Assembly (NCBI GenBank): GCA_951640195.1
Contig: OX621170.1
Span: 806,001 to 870,000, forward strand
Length of the DNA: 64,000 nt
Origin: Porpolomopsis calyptriformis
Taxonomy: Eukaryota; Basidiomycota; Agaricomycetes; Agaricales; Hygrophoraceae
Direction: 5' to 3'
The notes under the pieces were generated by a model. The model saw only the letters and a program-made list of their open reading frames with translations, had not been told where the DNA came from and did no database searches. A program made the translations under genes and the position numbers. Below are positions 55,907 through 64,000 of the stretch, piece after piece; within the stretch, counting starts at the first letter, position 1; each line of letters opens with the position of its first letter.

Positions 55907-58900
55907 CCAGTTGTATTTCATGATGTACTCCATGTCCCTGATCTTGGCAGTAATCTACTTTCACTCTTCCACCTTACTCGTGTTAAACAATATACCATTT
56001 CAATCCAACAATCTCGAGTTGAGTTCTATTATCACAATGAACTCTATTTCACTGCCTCCATCAATGAGCGCAATATTGGCTATCTTGATGGCAAGATCAT
56101 TGTTCCTCAGTCAGCTCAGTCAGCTCAGTCAACCCTTCCCTTGGATCTTACTCTGTGGCATCAGTGTTGCTCTCACCTTAACTTTGGTGATTTGAAGCAT
56201 ATGCACCTCCATAAACTTGTCTCAGGCATGGTCATCCAATCCAACTCATCTCCAGACCCTATCTGTGAGCCATGCATCTTTGGAAAGCAGCACCGTCATA
56301 ATATCCCTAAGACTGCCTCTCATCGAACCTCTCTTCTTGCACTTGTCCACACAGACTTAAAGGGCCCTCTCCCTGTTCAGACACCAGAGGGATACCATTA
56401 TTGGCAACCCTTCATTGATGACAAGTCAAGGTTCATGGTGATTGCTTTCCTGAGACATAAAACAGAAGCTCTTGTTGCATTCAAGCAATTCAAGGCTTAT
56501 ACTGAGACCAAACTTGGAAGACGCCTTCAGATGTCTAGGGATGATAAAGGAGATGAATGCATCAGTAGGGAGTTCAATCAGTTCTGTGCAGACCATGGTA
56601 TCATGCGTCAGCACACTGAGCCAAATGAACCTCATCAAAATGGAGTAGCTGAGTGCGCAAATGAAGATATTACTGCTGCTGCCACTGCACTCCTGGTTCA
56701 GGCTAAACTCCCTCCCTCCTTTTGGGCACTTGCTGTCTCTACCTATGTGCATACCAGGAACAGGACACCTACTTCTGCTTTGAATGGAGACACTCCATAT
56801 TTCCACTGGAAAGGGAAGAAACCAGACATCTCTTACTTCCGTATCTTTGGCTGCCTTGCCTATGTGCTAGTGCGCCAAGAGAAGAGGAAAGCACTCCAAC
56901 CTCATTCTAGGAAGTGCATCTTTGTTGGTTACCCTGATGGTGTGAAAGCATGGAAATTCTGGGACCCAGTGGCTAAGAAGATCATTATCAGCAGTCATGC
57001 TGTGTTTGATGAAAGGTGCTTTCCTGGCAACTCTACTGTGGCTATAAATCTGGTCTCTTCCCCTTCCATATTACCTGATTGCTCTGCACCCTCTGAACCA
57101 TCTGTAGTGGTGCTGGATCAAGGGGGAGAGGATGACCATAGTGATGATACAGCACCACATCCAGTACTACCTTTGCCACAAATTGCTCCTATACCTGGTC
57201 CCAATCTACCTCCTGCTGTCCCAGTTCCTTCTGCACATAAGGCACCTGCCCCTGATCCACCTGGACCTTCAAGACGTCAAAACCTTCCTCGTGCTAGTCG
57301 TTCTCAAGGCTCCCTTAATGAGACTCTACTTAGTCGTCAATCCTCTGTGCCTCCCCAATCCACTCCCTCTCCAACTCCAAATAGTGCTTCTCCACCTGCT
57401 TCTACTCCTGACCCACTTGCAATGTCACCTCCTGCTTCTCACCAAATGCATTCACCTCCATTATCTCCAGTCAATGAGTCTAGCAGTGATGATGAACTCC
57501 TGCTCAAGGACCCTAGTGATGGTGAACTTGAGTATGCAGATGCTATCCAATCTGGATTTGAATATCTGTGCAGTGGTCAAGAGACTGATTACCTTACTCT
57601 GGACCAAGCAGTGGAGTATGCCTTCAACTCTTCTCAGCATGCATTCAAGACAGCTACTCATGATGGTGAACCTAACACATACCATGAGGCAATGCAGTGC
57701 TCCCCTGAAGAGAAGGAAGAATGGCACAAGGCTGCTTTATATGAGATCCAAAAACTTATTGAAAATGGCACCTTTGAACTTGTACAACTCCCACCTGGCC
57801 GCAAAGCTATTGGCAGCCGATGGGTGTTCAAGGTCAAAAGGAAAGCTGATAGATCCATTGAGTGCTATAGAGGCAGAGTGGTGGCCCAAGGATTTGCCCA
57901 AAGACCTGGATTTGACTATACTGAGACCTTTGCTCCTACTCCAAAGTGGGCTTCACTCCAAGCTATCCTGGCATTGGCTGCACTTGAAGACCTTGAATTA
58001 GAAAGTCTTGATATCTCTTCAGCTTACCTCAATGGTGAACTTGAAGAAGAGGTCTATATGCGCCAGCCAGAAGGCTTTGTTGAGAAGGGCAATCACTGGG
58101 TCTGGCACTTGCTCAAATCTATCTATAGCTTAAAGCAGGCTGGCAGGTGTTGGCACAAGAAACTCAATGAGGTCTTTGAGAAGATGGGCTTCAAGAGGAT
58201 CACCTGTGAACACAGTATCTGGATCTACAAGAGGGATGATGTGCGCATCATAGTGCCAGTCTTTATTGATGATATGACTATTGCTGCAAAGTCCACTGCA
58301 GAGATTGCTCATGTCAAGGATGAACTTAGGAAGTACTTCTGACTACGTGATCTTGGGACTACCTCATGGCTACTAGGTGTTGAAATCACTCGGAATCGTT
58401 CTGAACATTCCTTATCATTGTCTCAGCGCCAATATATCCTTGACTTGCTTAAACGCTTTAACCTCTCTGATTGCAACCCAGTTGGCACTCCTCTTGATCC
58501 TGGCATCAAACTCAGCACATCCATGTCTCCCACTTCCTCTAAAGAGATTGAAGAAATGCGGTCCATCCCATACCTCCAAGCTGTTGGTTCATTAATGTAC
58601 TTGGCTACAGCTACTCGACCAGATATCTCTTATACTGTTGGTGTCTTAGCCCGCTTTAGCAAGAACCCTGGCATGCAGCACTGGAAAGCTGTCAAACATC
58701 TCTTCCGTTACCTCAAAGGCTCTCTTGACTTCAAATTAACCTACTCACCACTTTCCAACCCATCTGAAATATTCACCACTTATACTGATGCTGACCATGC
58801 TGGTAATCCTGATAATGGGCGTTCCACTGGAGGCTATATAGTCAAGATGGGTACTGGTGCTATCAGTTGGTCTAGTCGACTCCAGGCTATAGTTGCACTA

Positions 58901-59521
58901 TCCACCACTGAAGCAGAGTATGTTGCAGCTACTGCAGCTAGTCAAGAAATCCTATAGTTGAGAAATCTGTTCACTGAACTGTCAGGTTTCGGTAATCCAC
59001 ATATCCAGTTAGTTATTAGTAATTTCTCTTTGTCATCAGACCTAGACCAGCCGCGTAGCCGTAAGGCTATGCATTGAGGTATTTACACCAGTAGTAGTTA
59101 TTTATAGCTACCACAGCTTTACCTTTGTATAAGTAGCACTTGTATTCGTTATAGTTTCCCTGTCGAATACACTACAGTTACACCAGTTTAACCCTCCATT
59201 CTTTGAACTCGTTCATTGAAGAGTCTCATCACTCGTCACCGTGCATTCGTCCATTAACATGAACTTGGCTACCAATTCACATCCCCTTCCACTCTGTTCA
59301 TTGATAACCAATCTGCCTTATCTGTTGCCAAAAACCCAGAACACTATGGACGTATGAAGCATCTGGACTTGTGTTTTTACTGGTTGAGGAATGAAGTGGA
59401 GAAGGGAACCATCAAGTTGATCCACCTAAGGACAGATGCCATGCCTGCAGATATCTTGACCAAGGCCTTGAGCAAAGTGAAGGTATTGGAAATGTTAGAA
59501 AGGTTGGGATTGAAGAAGTAG
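55907..59521 (+). pseudogene. CopD-4 pol (integrase, RT, RNase H)
   Basis: Same frame as the second part of gag. HVPDLGSNLLSLFHLTRVKQ leads into the pre-integrase zinc region, integrase (HTDLKGP 56347; SRDDKGDEC 56534, where CopD-1 has GGEF; QNGVAEC 56637), RT with FIDDM (58262) and RNase H TYTDADHAG (58781). TGA 58340-58342 and TAG 58955-58957 are shared with CopD-1. A solo LTR-E lies at 58980-59259. The reading resumes ELGYQFTSPSTLF and ends LGLKK-TAG 59519-59521. The first 733 codons from 56141 differ from CopD-1 at only about five residues, all in the first fifth. Confidence 0.93.
58980..59259 (+). repeat. Solo LTR-E
   Basis: 280 bp, TGTCAGGTTTCGG...CCATTAACA, with duplicated TGAAC (58975-58979, 59260-59264). 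The empty site is in CopD-1 at about 47573. Confidence 0.93.
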
Positions 59522-59545
59522 CAGAGTTGTCTCATCAAGGGGGAG

Positions 59546-59741
59546 TTAGGATGTGATGATCTCCTCTGCATAGAGCAGTACTGGTTTGTACCAGTCTGAA
59601 GTTGTGGCTGATTTGTTTGTTCTTATTTGGTCAAAAAATGCGTCCAAATTCTCTGGTGTCAAGCTCACTGCTCCTTAGTATTGATAGTGAAGCTTGACAC
59701 CAGGTGTGGTTCTTAAGGCACAGTAGCTTCCAGCCTTGATA
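59546..59741 (+). repeat. CopD-4 3' LTR (short form)
   Basis: Starts TTAGGATGTG (the first TG is missing) after AAGGGGGAG and ends CCTTGATA. It lacks the internal duplication of the long form, like the solo LTR at 33199-33397. Confidence 0.85.
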
Positions 59742-59960
59742 GGATGAGTGTATGTGCATGCTTGAAGCCAAGATCAATGAGCTCAACAATAAGGTCTTCA
59801 GGCAGGAGCAGGCCCTCTGAATGAGGGCTGATGCAATTGAATACTAGATGGAAAGGGTGTTGTATTGGGAAGTATGGTATGTGATAGTATATGGACAACA
59901 GTCTTTCAATGATTACTGAGATATTGCTTAACAAGCTCAGTAGTAGCCCAGCTATGGGTA
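59742..59960 (+). pseudogene. Possible remnant of a coiled-coil coding sequence
   Basis: Directly after the CopD LTR one plus frame reads CMCMLEAKINELNNKVFRQEQAL, a stop, MRADAIEY, a stop, MERVLYWEVWYVIVYGQ. The heptad-like composition and spacing of TGA/TAG look like a decayed coding exon. I do not recognise it; it could be host or transposon. Confidence 0.25.
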
Positions 59961-61900
59961 TCAACCTTGCCTGTTTTTAATTTACTAAACTATTAATATA
60001 TCAATTTCCCTCACAATGTAGAAGGAAATGAACTATCTTTCTAGAAAGGGTTGTGGGAACTATTTGCTATATGGGACTAGGGGTGGACAGTGTTGATGTT
60101 TAATAGGCTACTCTGCCTACTGGCATAGTGGTGGATGACTCATTGATAATATACATTCTTCCCTACATTATTTCAGTTTATCACTATCTATATAAATGCC
60201 TCAAGCTCTTGCTTTTATTAATACACCATACTCCTACCACTGTTATTATCACATTACACATAAAATCAATTAAAAAATAGTATAACTATCTACCCTCACT
60301 AGCCTTGTTCCTATATCCTGATCTTATCAGTAAAGACCTGAGGGTAATAGCCACTCTAAACTTGACTCCCAATTGATAGCCAAGGATATCTATTATTATT
60401 AGGTAGGTGGATTGGGTGGATTCATCACCCCAATTAGAGGGAGGGGGTGCCATTCCTATTTTCTACAAAGGGGGGGGGGGGGTAGGGTAAGGCTTATATT
60501 GATATTAGTTTCTTAAAGAATAACTAGGGGGAGAGGAATGAAGGTAGGACCCTTAGATATTGCCTACTTTCTCATTTGACCCACCTGTACTCACAGGAAA
60601 CTCTTTAGAAGGGTAGGACTTATGAGGGTATAGGGTTCTAGTAATGTTGTATAACCTTAATACAGATACAGGAGAAACTAAGAGCCTTTAACCATGTATA
60701 TTATATATATCCCAGGCAGCCTGGATGACTCTGCAGGCATACTCCTCTGGGTACTTAAGGAAGAAAGATGTTCCATCCCCCTGGAAATAAGCAGCACTAC
60801 TAGTTATTGATACTCCACATCTGCCAGATGAGAAAGGGTACATGTGGTATACTGTAGTCAATAGTTGTGCAAGGTTTGAAGCCCTGAACTAAGATGATAC
60901 AGGAGGACCCTTGATCAAGCTCTCTTCCACTTATACATTGGGGTGGCTCTCCTTTATCAGGTTCTAGAGGTGTAGAACCCTAACAAGAAGGAACTACCAA
61001 TATCTCCACTAATAACTCTTCTATGTCTGGAGAAGGACCCATAGGATAGTCAAGGTATTTAGACATACCATCATCTGAATCATATTCATTAGTATCATTG
61101 CAGTCTATAATTTTGAGGGTGTTTGTTGGGAGGAAGCATAGGCAGATCATTGTGGGATGGCTCTAGAGCTTCAGTTGTGACCTCTTTATAATAATCTGGA
61201 ACCTGCTTTGAGTATGCCTACTTAGAATTGGTCAATAATTGCACAGAGAGGTTTTTGCCTTACACTACTTCAATAAAATAATAGTAGGGCATGGGATGAC
61301 TATATTTGTGGTGGTCTACAACTCCAGAAAGTGAGTGGTGAATATCAAAATGGAGTATACAGCCATTCTAGTGATTATAAAGCTGGTATAAGGTTGTATC
61401 CTTGAAATTGAAGCCTCTGTTTATTATAACTAGTAGACTATCCAGATTTTCATCTTCAGATTTCAAACAATCTTCTTGAAAATGCATCCATTATTTCCCC
61501 CACAGTGGCTAAATAGGAGGAGGTTTGTACCAAGGCTGGCAGTTATAGTTGAGGGCTAAATAATTAATCCTAGTGCAAACTCCCAAGCAAACCAGTAGTC
61601 AGATGTAAGTTATTTGTAGCCATGTTGGTGGGATACAGAGTGGGCTAAATCTTTAGGTTTACTAGAAATGTTAGAACCACACAACCCTGTTAGATAGCTG
61701 TCCAACCAAGTGGTCCCACCTTGCAATGTAATGTATTTATAAGGATTTTAATTGATATAAAAGATATGTAGAGGTCTAAAGGATTGAGAATAATGGTGGT
61801 TCCAACTTTTAGCAATACCACTTGTCATGATCCCAAACTGATTTGGTATCAAACTTAACCAAAGATTATGCATTCAGCAAGTAGCATCCATAGTTCAAAT
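59961..61900. other. AT-rich stretch, no gene recognised
   Basis: No ORF or domain I can support on either strand. It includes a run of 13 G at 60470-60482 and scattered short A/T tracts. Base composition differs from the retrotransposon bodies, so it may be older decayed repeat or true intergenic DNA. Confidence 0.5.
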
Positions 61901-62818
61901 ATCCTTTATCTTGTCGTATCTTATCTTAGATAAGATATCACTGTCCCTCACATATTATCTTATCTCAGATAAGATACACTACTATCTTTACCTAGGCTAT
62001 CTTATTATGGATAATAGCATTCTTCCCTATTGTTCTCTGAGTCAGAATGACTCATATCCCATTTCTCTATTATTCTGTCATCACTCCATTGTTCTTGGAG
62101 TCACTATGACTTATATTAATCTCCTCCATTGTTCTCCTCATTGTCTAACTTATAGTGAGTCACAATTCAAACTCCTTATTGTTCTTTTATCCATTATTCT
62201 TATTTCCCATTGTTCTTATTTCCCATTGTTCTCATTGCCCATTGTTCTCAAACATATATAAAGGGCCCCCTGTTGACTAGTGAGGAGTTCAGTTCACATT
62301 TAGTTCACTTTTCCCCCACTTTATCCCCCCCTCCCCCTCTTCCCTTGAACTCACCCCTAGTACTCAGTACCCAGTGCTACCCCTTATTGATACTACTTGT
62401 CTGTAGTCAATACATCCAATCTAGTCTAGTCTATTAAGCTTATGCCCTGTGTGATTTCACCTATGCCCTCTTATGTGAAGAATCAACTTAGAAATCACCC
62501 CTTGACATTTTCTGTAAGTTGAAGATAGCCATTGTGGACTATCTTATCTTACTTCAGCCCCTGCTTATTCATCACATTCTCTAAGTCTCAGTCCTTATTG
62601 GAGAGACCTCACTGTGATACGTATTCTTCTAAGTCAGCTGTTGACTTCATTCTTGCTCTTCCAGTCAATACTATCCATTGAGTTTGGATAGCCTGTTCAT
62701 CTGCATATCCTAGCTAAGGATTACTCAACCCCCATCAAGGAGGAAGTGATTATTACTCAATCAATTCACATCTCCCCCAAACAATTAGAACTTACTTGAT
62801 TGACATATAACTCCAGTA
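61901..62818 (+). promoter_or_regulatory. LTR- or promoter-like region with paired GATA palindromes
   Basis: Two 21-bp palindromes (61917-61937, 61956-61976; core TTATCT-N-AGATAA) start 39 bp apart. Several CCATTGTTCT motifs follow (about 62090-62250), then TATATAAA at 62255-62262 and a C/T-rich stretch. The arrangement resembles an LTR promoter, but I could not find matching LTR ends or a target duplication, and no ORF follows before GypA-3. Confidence 0.4.
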
Positions 62819-63230
62819 TGTTATAAACCGGTTGTTCGGAACGCGTTTTACTTTGGTTGTTCTGTCCCAAGAGATATAGAGGATGGTTCCAAGTCCTTGT
62901 TATGAGTAGGCTAACGAGGAATCAGACTTAAGGTCTGATACGTACAGAAGTACTCTTTATATACTGACTACTTATCTGTGTGAGTCAGTGCGACATAACA
63001 TGAGGTAGAGATAAGGATGAGTCATTGTGATCGATGACGAATCATAAAGGGGTTGAAACATAACGGAAATGAAGTGTGTCCGCATATGGGTAAAGTAGTG
63101 GGGAATCCCTAGGGAATCCCGGAGAAAGGTAATGGGGAATCCCGATAACAAATAGGGGGGAATCCCAAGATAAGAGATAGGTTTGCATACGATAAGATAA
63201 AGAAAATGAAGGAAAATTACGACCGTGACA
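62819..63230 (-). repeat. GypA-3 3' LTR (minus-strand element)
   Basis: 412 bp; as written TGTTATAAACCGG...CGTGACA. It carries several GGGATTCCCC-type motifs in inverse (about 63100-63175) and TATA at about 62956. Left flank CAGTA is the candidate target duplication. The rest of the element lies beyond the right edge. Confidence 0.92.
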
Positions 63231-63265
63231 TACACCTTGGCTTTTAAAGAAATTCGTCCCGAATT

Positions 63266-64000
63266 TCAAACTTGGGCGGTGTCGGTCGTTTCGTCTTCTG
63301 AGGCCTGAGTCGGGATTTCCTCGGTGGCGGGGGCCTCGATGGCCACCGAGGGGGAAGCAGCGGATCTGGCTTCCGAAGTCGCTTCAATGGGGGAGGGGGC
63401 TCGGACTGTCGCGACATCGTCGTCGTCGATCGGGTATTCTAGGTCAACGTTGATGGGGTATTCGACCGTTCTCCTGTACTCGATTAGAGTCTCCATCGTC
63501 GCGAGGTCTTGTTGGGCTCGGAGGAAATCCTCCCTGGTGAGTTGTTCAGACCGACAACTTTCTTCCACGAGCTTGACGATGATGGCGCGGGTGGTGACGT
63601 CGTAGCAATCGACCCACGTTCGTTTCTTCTGACGTTGGAGCTCCCAAACTTTCAACTCACTTTCATCCTAGCGATTCTTCCAAAACAATGTGCTTTTCTC
63701 CAACGCCTTGAGTTCAGCTTGCAGAACTTCGCATTCTTGACGAAGTTCACGGTTCCAATTGCTGACGCTGTTACTGTGAACCGTGAGGCGGGAGATGGTG
63801 ACGGCGGGGTCTTCGGGGGGAGGGGTTTGAATGGTGTGGAAGTCTTCCGCGCGTGCGCGAGCTTGTCGACGTAGTTGTCGAGCAGAGGAAGCAGAGGTGG
63901 AGGGGCCAGGAGTGGGGGAGCGAATGGCAGATGAGGGGATCCGTCCAGAACGTCGGATGGCGACTTGAGGAGAGGGGGATCGTGTAGACCGTGTAGCGGG
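63266..64000 (-). pseudogene. GypA-3 ORF3, nearly intact, start just outside window
   Basis: Reading from 64000 down, the frame is open for 245 codons to TGA 63266-63268 with a single TAG near 63668 (in place of the Trp codon seen in GypA-1, WKNHWD). The first codon in view corresponds to residue 2; the ATG should lie at 64001-64003. Basic Ser/Pro/Arg N-terminus, helical centre (NWNRELRQECEVLQAELKALEKS; LKVWELQRQKKRTW), acidic tail (EEIPTQASEDETTDTAQV). It is the best template for the ORF3 family. It also shows the N-terminal half is rich in Arg (RRQARARAED), consistent with nucleic-acid binding by inference only. Confidence 0.85.

Larger units (their letters stand above)
53401..59741 (+). 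mobile_element. CopD-4: near-complete Ty1/Copia element
   Basis: 5' LTR, primer site, 1.1-kb leader, gag, protease, integrase, RT, RNase H and 3' LTR in order, interrupted only by a solo LTR-E (58980-59259). Flanks (GCTTC, GGATG) do not match, and the 5' LTR is the long form while the 3' LTR is the short form, so the two ends may have different origins. Confidence 0.88.

Noticed and set aside
59713..59964. 83-codon minus-strand frame next to CopD-4
   Set aside because: It starts inside the CopD LTR region and is opposite the more coding-like broken plus frame. No family resemblance.
60470..60482. G13 run as a G-quadruplex or telomere-related signal
   Set aside because: A single homopolymer without the loops or repeats of a telomeric tract; may also be a sequencing artefact.
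1..64000. tRNA, rRNA or other structural RNA genes
   Set aside because: I saw no cloverleaf with A and B boxes and no rRNA-like stretch. The only tRNA-related sequence is the CopD primer site.

Overview
This 64 kb window looks like a nest of transposable elements in an agaricomycete-type basidiomycete fungus. I found no convincing host gene. The organism call rests on chromodomain Ty3/Gypsy elements, 49-62 bp GT-AG introns, a CACTA element with a Tnp2-like transposase of a kind common in mushroom genomes, and Zn-cluster/coiled-coil accessory genes. I cannot name a species. Family nicknames used here: GypA (chromovirus with an extra sense ORF), GypA0 (a relative), GypB (Gypsy without a visible chromodomain), GypC (chromovirus), CopD (Ty1/Copia), LTR-E (solo LTRs only), and one CACTA DNA transposon.

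Layout. The oldest host is GypB copy 3 on the minus strand (19307-24313, continuing at 43825-44040). Two other GypB copies sit in it. Copy 1 (plus strand) runs from before the window to its 3' LTR at 18699-19306. It carries a GypA0 element (3' end at 1-1194) and a complete GypC (1552-14908), and GypC is itself split by a complete GypA-1 (2165-8982). Copy 2 (minus, 24314-43824) has a 3.5 kb CACTA element in its left LTR (24413-27948), a solo CopD LTR in pol (33199-33397) and a complete GypA-2 in gag (35883-42706). Most junctions show target-site duplications, so the order of insertion can be read directly.

44041-59741 is a Copia cluster: an inverted CopD LTR (split by a solo GypA0 LTR), CopD-1 (+), CopD-2 and CopD-3 (-), and CopD-4 (+), with three solo LTR-E insertions. 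CopD-1 and CopD-4 share the same stop codons. 59742-62818 is AT-rich with no recognisable gene, but has an LTR/promoter-like stretch with paired GATA palindromes. A third GypA (minus) enters at 62819 and runs off the right end.

How the parts work. The elements are decayed, mostly by transitions (CGA to TGA, CAG to TAG, TGG to TGA/TAG), as expected from cytosine methylation or RIP-like mutation, but the expression logic is still legible. GypA and GypC have primer sites complementary to the predicted start of their own RNA (Tf1-like self-priming). GypA has a conserved -1 frameshift heptamer at the gag stop. CopD has a site complementary to the anticodon arm of initiator tRNA-Met. GypB and GypC each carry, antisense between pol and the 3' LTR, a spliced gene for a coiled-coil protein with a Gal4-like cysteine cluster. 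That antisense accessory gene is the most interesting system in the window.
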